From Plectonema radiosum NIES-515 (GTDB lineage: Bacteria; Cyanobacteriota; Cyanobacteriia; Cyanobacteriales; Nostocaceae): a stretch of DNA of 39,929 bases. The position numbers and the translations under genes were made by a program. Positions within the stretch are counted from its first letter, which is position 1; each line of letters begins with the position of its first letter. The stretch lies in contig NZ_JAOWRF010000134.1 in NCBI RefSeq assembly GCF_025753815.1, positions 1 to 39,929 of the forward strand. Direction: 5' to 3'. Under the pieces are notes generated by a model, which saw only the letters and a program-made list of their open reading frames with translations, was not told the DNA's origin and did no database searches. Below are positions 15,148-23,056 of the stretch, in pieces.

Positions 15148-15708
15148 TCAAGCTAATATTTCATCAATAATTACACTAAAGCCTGAAAGAACTTGGCTAC
15201 TAACAGTTTCTCCAAGAGTTAATAATAAATGTTTTTCCAAAGTGATAATAATAATCCATAAGCTTTCCGGATAGATAAGCCAAACTTCTTGACAACCTGA
15301 TTCTAAATATTCTTTTGCCTTTGCAAATAATTCTTCAGCGCTATCATCAGGAGAGGCTATTTCGGCAATTAAGGGAAAGCTTTGGGGTAAAGAAGTTGCA
15401 TTAGCATATTGCGTCAAGAGTTCCGGAGTCAAATAAGAAACATCAGGACGACGACCTTGTTTATTAGTTCGACAAAGCGCTTCGGTGTAGACTTCTCCAC
15501 CTTGACCGCTGGAGAGCATATGATTTCCCCACGAACGTGCTAATCTAGCTTGAATTAGACTGTGCCGTAATGTCATACCTGTTTTCTCAATAAGTTGACC
15601 ATCAACCCACTCGATATTTTCTAAAGGATGGTTGAGAAAATCTTCTAAAGAAAAAACTTGAGGTTGTGGTGATGTCGTTTCTTTAATTCGTTCAACAGAA
15701 GTTAGCAT
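15148..15708 (-). CDS. Uma2 family (DUF820) endonuclease-like protein
   Basis: The 186-residue protein has the Uma2 fold with nuclease-like residues in GRRPDVSYLTPE, PLIAEIASPDDS and KAKEYLESGCQEVWLIYPES. The region beginning SLEDFLNHPLENIEWVDGQL is the usual N-terminal part. It lies alone between ccdA and ftsW. Its function is not established. Confidence 0.87.
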   Translation of the reverse strand: MLTSVERIKETTSPQPQVFSLEDFLNHPLENIEWVDGQLIEKTGMTLRHSLIQARLARSWGNHMLSSGQGGEVYTEALCRTNKQGRRPDVSYLTPELLTQYANATSLPQSFPLIAEIASPDDSAEELFAKAKEYLESGCQEVWLIYPESLWIIIITLEKHLLLTLGETVSSQVLSGFSVIIDEILA

Positions 15709-15888
15709 TGCTGTTTTCTGACTTCAGATATTATTAATTATCAATTTTTTTCATCAGCGCTTATAGCGATTCCCACATTCATTAGGTACATAAATCAAGA
15801 AAGAATTAACCGCTTCGGAAGATAGATAAACGCCGATGGACGCAGATAAATTTGTACCTCAGCAGACTAGGAAACGCTATATTACGAT

Positions 15889-17091
15889 TTAAACTTTTGT
15901 TTTCTGAAATAGCCGACGCTTGCGCCGATTTTCAGATATTTCTCCTCGTAGTGGTACAACTTCAGCTTCATTACTTTCGCGTGCTACCCTAATTAATAAT
16001 CCAGTTGCTAATAAACTAGCAATCATGGAATTGCCACCATAACTAAACATGGGCAGAGGTAAACCGGTTGTAGGCAACGCACCAGTGGTAACACCAATAT
16101 GCAGAAATGATTGTCCTACCATCAAAATTGTCACACCGATCGCGACTAATCGATGTACTGGATTTGTCGCTTTCAGGGCAATGATTAATCCCAGCGTGGC
16201 GAATATACCTAAAATTATTAGCAAAGTTATACCGCCAGCAAAGCCGAATTCTTCTGAGAATACCGCAAAAATAAAATCGGTGTCCTGAATTGGTAAATAA
16301 AACAGCTTTTGCTGTGAAAGTCCAAATCCCGTACCCCAAGTTCCTCCAGAACCCACTGCCAGCAAGCTTTGCACCAGTTGGTAGCCATCGCCAGTTGCAT
16401 CTGCCCAAGGATTGAGAAAGGACATCACCCGCTTGCGCTGATACTCTTTGATGCTAATACTAAGTACTGCTAAAAGTATCCCACCAAAAGCTGTTCCGCC
16501 CAAATATTTATAAGGTAAGCCAGCTGCTAAAGCAATTAGCCAAATTGTCATACCGCAAAGTGCGGTTGTACTTAAGTTAGGCTGGGCTAAAATTCCGAGA
16601 ATTATCAAACCAAAAACACCCAGCCAGGTAAAGCGAACTTGCCAAGTTATTCGTTCCCACTGACCAAAAAGCCGCGCACTTTGCAGCACTAAAAAGGGTT
16701 TAATTAATTCAGAGGGTTGAATGGGAATTGGACCTAAAGCCAGCCAGCGAGATGCGTCAAAAGCTTTTCTTCCTAATCCTGGTATCAGGGTGACGAAAAT
16801 TAATCCCAAAAACAAAAAGACAAACCAATGGGATACTCCTAATATCTTCCGCAAAGGTAAATTAACAATGATGTTTAATATTATTAATGCCACGAACACC
16901 CACAGCAATTGACGCTTAAAGTAGTACAATCCATCATGATGACGAGCGTCAGCTACAGGATAGGATGCTGAGAACAGCATTATCAAGCCAACAAACAGCC
17001 AAATCAATGTTAACCAGCGCAACAACCGTGCCTCTAAAGCCCAGGTGGAGACAGAATTATCAAAAATTGGTATCAGACGACGTAAATTCAC
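15889..17091 (-). CDS. ftsW: Cell division lipid II polymerase FtsW
   Basis: The 400-residue SEDS-family membrane protein has about ten spans. Diagnostic regions are ASRWLALGPIPIQPSELIKP, the extracellular VGSGGTWGTGFGLSQQKLFY with IQDTDFIFAVFSEEFGF, and the C-terminal GLPLPMFSYGGNSMIASLL. SEDS proteins polymerise glycan strands in the periplasm together with a class B PBP. FtsW is preferred over RodA by the overall match to septal members and the approximately 400-residue length, but RodA cannot be fully excluded. The basic tail (ENRRKRRLFQKTKV) faces the cytoplasm. Confidence 0.88.
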   Translation of the reverse strand: MNLRRLIPIFDNSVSTWALEARLLRWLTLIWLFVGLIMLFSASYPVADARHHDGLYYFKRQLLWVFVALIILNIIVNLPLRKILGVSHWFVFLFLGLIFVTLIPGLGRKAFDASRWLALGPIPIQPSELIKPFLVLQSARLFGQWERITWQVRFTWLGVFGLIILGILAQPNLSTTALCGMTIWLIALAAGLPYKYLGGTAFGGILLAVLSISIKEYQRKRVMSFLNPWADATGDGYQLVQSLLAVGSGGTWGTGFGLSQQKLFYLPIQDTDFIFAVFSEEFGFAGGITLLIILGIFATLGLIIALKATNPVHRLVAIGVTILMVGQSFLHIGVTTGALPTTGLPLPMFSYGGNSMIASLLATGLLIRVARESNEAEVVPLRGEISENRRKRRLFQKTKV

Positions 17092-17459
17092 GTTTGGTAC
17101 AGGTAAAAAGTTAGGAGTTAGAAGGAGTCCGTTGCTTGCGTAGGGGGGTTCCCCCCCCGTTGATCAACCTGGGGTTTAGGAATTAGGAGTGAGAAATATA
17201 ACTGCTTGCACGGCATCGTTGATCTAAGATGGCACAGATGGCTTTTTTTGAGGTTCTATTTGGTCTAGAAGAATTTTAACGGTGTTTGACGCACTCTGAA
17301 TATTTTGCACCCAGTAACATTTGCGAGATATTTCGTCAGTGGCGATCGCACGATGGCAAATGCCATGAAAAACTGACTGGTTATAAACATATATTTAGCG
17401 TTTAGCGTCAGAATAATCCAGTATTGTTATAACTTGTTTCATCTAGGCTGAAAATTTCT
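17092..17459. other. Divergent intergenic region between ftsW and lepB
   Basis: This 368-base gap separates two divergent genes, so it must hold both promoters. It contains a G/C homopolymer stretch near 17143-17158 (GGGGGG followed by CCCCCCCC), which may fold or slip, and HIP1 sites. No gene is seen. Confidence 0.4.
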
Positions 17460-18035
17460 ATGACCATAAATGAAAGTGATGCAAAACAGACTCCTGCATC
17501 AAAGTCCAAAATATGGCGTATTTTGCCGGAAAATCTGACATTAGTCGCGATCGCCTTATGTCTTGCTTTCTTAATTCGGACTTTTATTGCCGAACCGCGC
17601 TACATTCCCTCTGATTCTATGTTGCCAACTTTATTTACAGGCGATCGCTTGGTGGTAGAAAAAGTCTCCTATAAATTCCACCCACCCAAAACTGGGGATA
17701 TCATCGTATTTCAGCCACCCACAGAACTGCAACATCGCGGATATCTCAAAGACCAAGCTTTTATCAAGCGCGTCATCGGTAAACCCGGTGAAGTAATTAG
17801 CGTAGCCAAAGGTAAAGTCTATCTCAACGGGCAACCCCTGGAAGAAGACTACATCGCTGAACCCCCAAATCAGCCATTTCCACCCGTGACAGTCCCCAAA
17901 GATGAATTTTTCGTCATGGGAGACAACCGTAACGATAGCAACGATTCTCGTTACTGGGGGTTTTTACCAAGAAAAAACATCATTGGTCGAGCAACTTTCC
18001 GGTTTTGGCCCTTTGACCGCATTGGATTGATTTAA
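17460..18035 (+). CDS. lepB: Signal peptidase I
   Basis: The 191-residue protein has one N-terminal membrane span (LTLVAIALCLAFLIRTFI) and the S26 boxes. Ser53 in PSDSMLPTL is the nucleophile, Lys103 in AFIKRVIGKPGE is the general base, and GDNRNDSNDSRYWGF is box E. It removes signal peptides from exported proteins on the lumenal/periplasmic face. It is divergent from ftsW. Confidence 0.95.
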   Translation: MTINESDAKQTPASKSKIWRILPENLTLVAIALCLAFLIRTFIAEPRYIPSDSMLPTLFTGDRLVVEKVSYKFHPPKTGDIIVFQPPTELQHRGYLKDQAFIKRVIGKPGEVISVAKGKVYLNGQPLEEDYIAEPPNQPFPPVTVPKDEFFVMGDNRNDSNDSRYWGFLPRKNIIGRATFRFWPFDRIGLI

Positions 18036-18073
18036 CTTCTGTGCGTGAAGTGCCTACCCTTGGATAGAAAACT

Positions 18074-18271
18074 GTGATTACAGGCATTGACAGCATGGAA
18101 ATTCTCAACCAAGCGTTTGAGGCAGCACGCACATTTAAGCCGATGAGTCAAGAGCAAACCGCAGCTTTGCTTGCAAAAACGGTGACCGTTGCTGCCAAAG
18201 GTGAGTACGAATTATTCAAGATTAGCGATCGCTTTGATAGTACAGCGAAGAATCCTCAGTGGTTAGGCTAA
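18074..18271 (+). pseudogene. Probable C-terminal remnant of an aldo/keto reductase
   Basis: Only 65 codons are open. The sequence ITGIDSMEILNQAFEAARTF ... LLAKTVTVAAKGEYELFK ... FDSTAKNPQWLG resembles the last helix and tail of cyanobacterial aldo/keto reductases of about 330-370 residues. No upstream TIM-barrel sequence is present; lepB ends 38 bases before it. A GTG at 18074 could be a start, but the piece is most likely a deletion remnant. The family call is from memory of the tail pattern. Confidence 0.5.
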
Positions 18272-18316
18272 TTACAAGTTTCGTGTTCCGAACTCGGCAG
18301 GGATGGTTATTATATA

Positions 18317-18370
18317 CCCGTAGTAAGCGATTTATCGCTTATCTTGAGCACGAAGAGTGCTCACTACGGG
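18317..18370. repeat. Three-way-junction hairpin repeat
   Basis: CCCGTAGT (18317-18324) pairs with ACTACGGG (18363-18370) and encloses two hairpins, AAGCGAT-TT-ATCGCTT and GAGCAC-GAAGA-GTGCTC. It belongs with the double hairpins at 8787, 31160 and 33846. It lies between the converging aldo/keto reductase remnant and helix-hairpin-helix gene. Confidence 0.6.
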
Positions 18371-18394
18371 TTTCAAGTTACGTTTTTGGTGACT

Positions 18395-18928
18395 TTAAAA
18401 CCTGAGATAATACATAAATTGCGCGATCGCCTCACCAGATAAATTCAACCTTTGCTGAAAATCTATTAAGTTGCGATAATGTCCTGCTGATAAACGATTC
18501 TCTACTATTGCCTCAGCCAAAGACGCATTTATCAAAGGAATTTTTCCGAGATTTTCAACCGTTGCCGTATTAATATTAATTGGCGTCGGATTTCCTAAAG
18601 CTTCGTCGTCATAATAACTAAAATTCAGAATCAGCTTCAGTGGTTCTAGTCGCGGGGCTGGTATGCTTAAAGCAGCGGCAATATCTTCAATACAGTAAAA
18701 TTTCACACCAATACGCGAAAGTTCTACAAGCGATCGCGCTTGATGAATCGATAAACCTGGTAAACGCAACCAATCATCTACAGTTGCTTGATTAGCATCA
18801 ATCTGGATGCCCAATTGGGATGCGATCGCAATCTCTTCCCCAGATTGTAGTCGATAATAGGGGTCGTTCAGCAGCCGGTAACGGAGTTTTTGCAACCTGG
18901 GATTCAAAGGTAGCCAATTGTTCATCAT
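18395..18928 (-). CDS. ComEA-like helix-hairpin-helix protein
   Basis: About 177 residues from ATG 18928 (a TTG at 18943 would add five). Two helix-hairpin-helix units are visible: TVDDWLRLPGLSIHQARSLV and NINTATVENLGKIPLINASL, the second with the N-[IV]-N-T-A start typical of ComEA/PsbU-type domains. Such domains bind DNA backbone or serve as protein scaffolds. There is no signal peptide, so it is probably cytoplasmic and not competence ComEA itself. The upstream TM2 gene ends about 20 bases before it, so the two may be co-transcribed. Confidence 0.75.
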   Translation of the reverse strand: MMNNWLPLNPRLQKLRYRLLNDPYYRLQSGEEIAIASQLGIQIDANQATVDDWLRLPGLSIHQARSLVELSRIGVKFYCIEDIAAALSIPAPRLEPLKLILNFSYYDDEALGNPTPININTATVENLGKIPLINASLAEAIVENRLSAGHYRNLIDFQQRLNLSGEAIAQFMYYLRF

Positions 18929-18948
18929 TTTTGCACTTTTCAAGTAAT

Positions 18949-19314
18949 CTAATCTAACAATTGGCGGCGTTTTTGCTCAAATTCGTACTCAGAAATTAAC
19001 CCATCTTGCCTCAGAGTATCCAAGGAGCGTAAAGCTTCAGCCATAACTGCTATCTGATTGCTAGCTGGTTGTAAATTTTTTACCGCTGACTTACCTAAAT
19101 TAAAATTACGATCAAATGCTTCTTCATCTTGCGCTAAATACCAAACTCCCTCAATTGCGCTAGCTACCTTAGGAATGGGTGTCCACGAAAGCAACACATA
19201 TAACAAACCCCATAAAGGTTGTCCCAAATAAAATTTATGTAATCCCGAAATTGTCAGCGTGCCAGAAAAAGCTAAAATGGCAGCTATACTTCGGCTTTTT
19301 CGCTTAATCAACAT
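18949..19314 (-). CDS. TM2 domain protein with C-terminal SHOCT motif
   Basis: About 121 residues from ATG 19314. Two membrane spans (AAILAFSGTLTISGLHKFYL and LWGLLYVLLSWTPIPKVASA) with G-x-H-[KR]-F-Y-L-G match the TM2 domain. The last 34 residues, LRSLDTLRQDGLISEYEFEQ then KRRQLL, form a SHOCT motif, a short oligomerisation/regulatory element. The open frame reaches 19464, but that extension is built from HIP1-rich sequence and is unlikely to be coding. Its function is unknown. Confidence 0.75.
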   Translation of the reverse strand: MLIKRKSRSIAAILAFSGTLTISGLHKFYLGQPLWGLLYVLLSWTPIPKVASAIEGVWYLAQDEEAFDRNFNLGKSAVKNLQPASNQIAVMAEALRSLDTLRQDGLISEYEFEQKRRQLLD

Positions 19315-19464
19315 ATTCCCAATTAATTTATCACTACCATAGTTTTGACACAAAAGAGCGATCGCTCTTTTGATAAATTTAGCATTGCTGCACCAAAAAG
19401 AGCGATCGTCGGCGATCGCATTGGCAAAGCCATCGTTGTTTTTGGTGTTACAATGTGAAAACAT

Positions 19465-19831
19465 ATTTAGTTACACCAACATCAGCATTCAAATACGTTG
19501 CTTATTTTAGACTTGACTCGCTTCAAAGTCGCGTAGTTAAATAATTTGGAGAAATGTCTGCACAATAAGTGAAATTTTTTGAGCAAGCGATCGCTCTCAC
19601 AGCCAAAGCTAAATCTCGATCATTTTATAAATTTTTTTCTCAAAAAACCCACTGCCAGCTTAAGTTGTTTGACCGCAAGAAAAATTTATCAAGTCAAGTG
19701 TTGAAATTTCGGTAAAAAACCGTACTCAAACCGAAGCTTCTTCTCTAGATTACTTCCCTAGACTAAAATTAGACTATGAAGACAAAAGTATATGCCAATG
19801 AAGTGTTGTAACTCAGTTGAAGATAGGAAAA
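19465..19831. other. Intergenic region, promoter-bearing
   Basis: This AT-rich 367-base gap lies between divergent genes and shows no coding signal. It must hold the promoters for the TM2 and DUF1825 genes. TAGACTATGA near 19771 is a poor -10 candidate. Nothing else stands out. Confidence 0.3.
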
Positions 19832-20155
19832 ATGGGATTCTTTGACTCTGATATAGTTCAGCAAGAAGCGAAGCAGCTGTTTGAAGATTATCAAGCGTTG
19901 ATCAAAGTTGGCAACAATTACGGCAAATTTGATCGTGAGGGTAAAAAGCTGTTTATTGAACAAATGGAAGCGATGATGGATCGATATCGCGTCTTTATGA
20001 AGCGCTTCGAGCTATCAGAAGATTTTATGGCGCAAATGACTGTGGAGCAAATTAAAACACAGTTAGGTCAGTTTGGCGTCACCCCGCAACAAATGTTTGA
20101 CCAAATGAACCTAACTTTACAACGGATGAAAACCGATTTAGGAAAGCAGGCTTAG
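19832..20155 (+). CDS. DUF1825 family protein
   Basis: The 107-residue helical protein begins GFFDSDIVQQEAKQLFEDYQ and continues EQMEAMMDRYRVFMKRFEL, matching the cyanobacteria-wide DUF1825 family of unknown function. ATG 19832 has AGGA just upstream. The final 10 codons and stop lie inside a 107-bp segment that is tandemly repeated downstream (20124-20230 and 20231-20330), so a second copy of the C-terminal coding tail follows the gene but is not translated as part of it. Confidence 0.85.
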   Translation: MGFFDSDIVQQEAKQLFEDYQALIKVGNNYGKFDREGKKLFIEQMEAMMDRYRVFMKRFELSEDFMAQMTVEQIKTQLGQFGVTPQQMFDQMNLTLQRMKTDLGKQA

Positions 20156-20330
20156 AGAAGTTGATTGGTGGGCACGCTCGCATTGGGCACGCTCGCATTG
20201 GGCACGCTCGCATTGGGGAGGTAGTGCCTTGGATGAAAACCGATTTAGGAAAGCAGGCTTAGAGAAGTTGATTGGTGGGCATTGGGCACGCTCGCATTGG
20301 GCATTGGGGAGGCAGTGCCTTGGACGGGTT
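20124..20330. repeat. Tandem duplication of the DUF1825 3' end with 15-bp repeats
   Basis: A 50-bp segment starting GGATGAAAACCGATTTAGG at 20124 recurs at 20231, a period of 107. Between them GGGCACGCTCGCATT is repeated three times (20171-20215). The second unit shows shortened GGGCATT variants, and both units end near GGGGAGG[TC]AGTGCCTTGG. The first copy overlaps the end of the DUF1825 gene. Replication slippage on the G/C-rich units is the likely origin. Confidence 0.8.
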
Positions 20331-20419
20331 TCCCGGCACTCCCGCACCTGCCGTCATTGGGGAAGTGAAATTATAAGCATTATGCTGAAAACCCTGCGGC
20401 TTCAGCCCAGGGATGAAAG

Positions 20420-20578
20420 CTAATCGCAGGATTTATCCTGCCTTGGGAGTGTTTTGATAAATTCGCGCAAAACTTCAGCAGCAGAAATCTGTTTTGACTG
20501 AGCATAAAAATCCAACTGTTTCCATTCGTCCTCACTAAGTCTCAGCTGATAAACTTTTGGTCTTTTTCTAGTTGACAT
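20420..20578 (-). CDS. Small ribbon-helix-helix (CopG/Arc-type) protein
   Basis: A 52-codon gene, too short for usual ORF cut-offs, reads from ATG 20578 to TAG 20420. The protein starts STRKRPKVYQLRLSEDEWKQ and continues LDFYAQSKQISAAEVLREFI. A basic N-terminal strand (KVYQLRLS) followed by two helices is the CopG/Arc pattern of small dimeric DNA-binding repressors and antitoxins. An inverted repeat ATGGTAGT/ACTACCAT (20577-20584 and 20593-20600) covers the start codon and could be an autoregulatory operator. It lies inside the IS605-like element, reading toward its left end. No toxin frame is adjacent. Confidence 0.7.
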   Translation of the reverse strand: MSTRKRPKVYQLRLSEDEWKQLDFYAQSKQISAAEVLREFIKTLPRQDKSCD

Positions 20579-20600
20579 GGTAGTTAAATTGCACTACCAT
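20577..20600. promoter_or_regulatory. Inverted repeat over the RHH start codon (operator candidate)
   Basis: ATGGTAGT and ACTACCAT, each 8 bp and separated by TTAAATTGC-like spacer sequence, span the start of the 52-residue gene. Ribbon-helix-helix proteins commonly bind such repeats in their own promoters. That role is inferred. Confidence 0.4.
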
Positions 20601-20604
20601 TTAA

Positions 20605-20932
20605 TATAACAGGCGGGGTAATCAACCTGTTAAAAAACCCTAGTCCCTAAGCGGTAACGCTGTACCTTGACAACTGAATCATGGGTTCTACTTTGTTGTT
20701 CTAGTCGCTTAACTTAATTGTTGAGCAGCCTGAAAGTAGGTAAAAGATTCACAGGAACTAGACGACTAGCAATTAACTCAAACAAATTTTGACTTCGGTC
20801 AACTACCCCAGGGCATGGGGAAAGTTAACGCTTCAGGAGAGAACCACCTCTACTTAAAGTACCGCAAGGGGCTTTAAGCAAGTGGACTCGTTGAATGAAG
20901 AATCTCCTCGGCTTCAGCCAGGAGAGTGTCAA
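20605..20932 (+). ncRNA. Candidate omega-RNA-like structured transcript of an IS605-type element
   Basis: The region is non-coding but rich in pairing segments: AACAGG/CCTGTT (about 20609-20632), CTAGTCG/CGACTAG (about 20701-20768), CTTAAAG/CTTTAAG (about 20854-20879) and the right-end hairpin at 20902-20923. In IS200/IS605 elements the RNA guide scaffold of TnpB lies at the right end and reads into flanking DNA, which would put the guide just after 20932. A HEARO-like RNA is an alternative. No TnpB or IscB is encoded here, so this is a hypothesis. Confidence 0.35.
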
Positions 20933-20980
20933 TCTCTTTTTCCCTTTCCCCCTCTTAAAATTCACACTATCCACCACCCA

Positions 20981-22915
20981 CTAGTTTTCATTGTCATTCG
21001 ATTTGGGGCGAGGAAATTGCGATGGAGACTTGAAGTTCTCTGCGGGAATATTCTTCAGCGCTTTGAGCATAAAATCGCGCCAAATCGGTGCTACCATCAC
21101 ACCACCTGTGGCACCGCTTGCTAATTGTCTATTGTCGTCTCTACCCACCCAAACAGCAGTCGTTAACTGTGGCACAGTACCGACAAACCAAATATCCTTT
21201 TCTGAGGAAGTTGTTCCCGTCTTCCCAGCAGCCGGACGACCGATCGCCGCATGTTTCCCGGTACCGTTTTCAATCACCGATTGCATCACATTAATAATTG
21301 CCGCTGATGCCCAAGGATCGAGCACTTGTTGAGGTTTCGGCGTGTTATCTAGCAATACATTACCACTACTATCACTCACGCGGGCAATTATGGTTGTTGG
21401 CGATTGCCAGCCATAATTGGCAAAGGTTGCGTAGGCACTTGCCATTTCCAGAGGTGTGACACCGATCGCACCTAGAGGCAAAGAACTCACGGGTTCCATT
21501 GGACTCATAATTCCTAAAGTGCGGCAAGTTTCGATCACTTTATTCATCCCTACAGCCTTACCAACCTTGATTACCGGGATGTTGCGAGACTGCGATATGG
21601 CAGTGCGAATCGACATGGCACCCGAAAAGCCACCATCATAGTTTCTTGGATAGTACCAACCATTACCGTCTCGGTAGCTGACAGGAGCGTCTACTATCGT
21701 CGAGTCTGGTCCAAACTTACCGCTAGCAAAACCAGCATAATAAACAAACGGCTTAAAAGAAGACCCAGGCTGACGTTGAGCTTGAGTTGCCCGGTTAAAT
21801 TCACTGGTTTTCGCATCCACACCCCCCACCAATGCTTTCACAAAATGGGTACGGGGGTCAATTGCCACCAATGCCATTTGATTCTTATATAAACCTTGTC
21901 CCAAAAGTCTCTCATGCCACTTACTGACAGTTTGCTCTGCCATGCGTTGAAAGTCAGCATCAACCGTCGTTTGTACCCGCATCCCACCTTTAATTAAGGC
22001 GTCACGTCCAAACTTCTTCGCCAACTCTTGCGACACCGCATTGGTAACATAAGGTAAAGCACTACCCTGAAACGACCTGATTTTACCAAGTTTAATTTCT
22101 TGCTTCAGCGCTTCCTCGTAATCATCTGGGGTGATCCAGTTCAATTCCCGCATCCGTCCCAGCACTTCTTTTTGTTTTTGCTTTGCCTTAGCCATGCTGA
22201 CAAAGGGGCTGAATTCTTCTGGTGCTTGAATCAAACCCGCCATCATCGCCGATTCACCGATAGTTAAACTTTCGGCGGACTTGTTGAAGTAACTGCGAGC
22301 TGCGGTTTGCACGCCATAATTGTTATGACCCCAATATACTTGATTGAGGTACATTTCTAAAATTTGGTCTTTGGTGAGAATTTGCTCTAGACGAATCGCC
22401 AGAACTGCCTCGGCAATCTTACGAGTAAAAGCACGCTTGCGAGACAAAAATAAATTTTTCACCAATTGCATGGTGATGGTGGAACCACCTTCTTTGACTC
22501 CACCAGCCGTCCAGTTTGTCACCACGGCACGTCCAACCCCACTGGGGTTAATTCCATGATGGTCGTAGAAGTGACCATCTTCGCTGGCTAATACCGCCCG
22601 TTTTAAATTTGGTGAAATTCTGTCTAACGATACGACTTCTCGGTTGGCTTCTCCGTGAACACTGGCTAAAAGTCTACCTTTAACGTCATAAATGTAAGTA
22701 GTTTCTGATGGAAAAAAGTTACGTAATTGTCTCACGTCAGGCAAGTTCCGGAAACTAACGGCTAAACCCACTAGTCCTCCCGCGACAATCGAACTTGTTA
22801 ACATAGTCAGGGATAAAAGAGTGCCGCCAGTTACCTGACCTACTCCTTTGAAAAAGTCAAAACCTGATGATGCCTGACCTTGGGGTTGTTTTTCTTCAAA
22901 AGTCCTAGACGACAC
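20981..22915 (-). CDS. Class A penicillin-binding protein (PBP1A family)
   Basis: The 644-residue bifunctional protein has one N-terminal membrane span (residues about 31-53), a GT51 glycosyltransferase domain with the catalytic Glu112 in ASEDGHFYDHHG and STITMQLVKN, and a transpeptidase domain with SxxK at Ser385-Lys388 (PGSSFKPF), SxN in ISQSRN and KTG in AGKTGTTSSEKD. It polymerises glycan strands and cross-links peptides in the periplasm. It starts with GTG at 22915. The gene ends just beyond the IS605-like element. The divergent tyrS begins 140 bases upstream. Confidence 0.95.
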   Translation of the reverse strand: MSSRTFEEKQPQGQASSGFDFFKGVGQVTGGTLLSLTMLTSSIVAGGLVGLAVSFRNLPDVRQLRNFFPSETTYIYDVKGRLLASVHGEANREVVSLDRISPNLKRAVLASEDGHFYDHHGINPSGVGRAVVTNWTAGGVKEGGSTITMQLVKNLFLSRKRAFTRKIAEAVLAIRLEQILTKDQILEMYLNQVYWGHNNYGVQTAARSYFNKSAESLTIGESAMMAGLIQAPEEFSPFVSMAKAKQKQKEVLGRMRELNWITPDDYEEALKQEIKLGKIRSFQGSALPYVTNAVSQELAKKFGRDALIKGGMRVQTTVDADFQRMAEQTVSKWHERLLGQGLYKNQMALVAIDPRTHFVKALVGGVDAKTSEFNRATQAQRQPGSSFKPFVYYAGFASGKFGPDSTIVDAPVSYRDGNGWYYPRNYDGGFSGAMSIRTAISQSRNIPVIKVGKAVGMNKVIETCRTLGIMSPMEPVSSLPLGAIGVTPLEMASAYATFANYGWQSPTTIIARVSDSSGNVLLDNTPKPQQVLDPWASAAIINVMQSVIENGTGKHAAIGRPAAGKTGTTSSEKDIWFVGTVPQLTTAVWVGRDDNRQLASGATGGVMVAPIWRDFMLKALKNIPAENFKSPSQFPRPKSNDNEN

Positions 22916-23056
22916 GGCGATTTCACTTCCTCACTTGTAAATATAACTGTAATTTATTCGGCGAAGCAAGGCGGTTATTTTTTTGCAATTATAGTAGTTT
23001 GGCAGATCACTTAGATGACAAATTGCCAGTGAAAATAACTAACTCAACTTCTAGCA

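Larger units (their letters stand above)
20381..20932. mobile_element. IS200/IS605-like element lacking tnpA and tnpB
   Basis: The left end is the hairpin CCCTG-CGGC-TTCA-GCC-CAGGG at 20392-20412. The right end is GAATGAAGAATCTCCTC followed by GGCTTCAGCC and AGGAGAGTGTCAA ending at 20932, the form usual for right ends of cyanobacterial IS200/IS605 elements. Between them lie a small ribbon-helix-helix gene on the minus strand and a structured non-coding stretch, but no transposase or TnpB frame. It therefore looks like a compact non-autonomous derivative, mobile only with a transposase in trans. Boundaries are estimated from the hairpins. Confidence 0.6.

Noticed and set aside
19314-19464. 50-residue N-terminal extension of the TM2 protein
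   Set aside because: It is built largely from HIP1 octamers, and the family starts just before the first membrane span.
20420-20578. Type II toxin-antitoxin pair
   Set aside because: Only the RHH-like gene is present. No toxin-sized frame adjoins it on the same strand.
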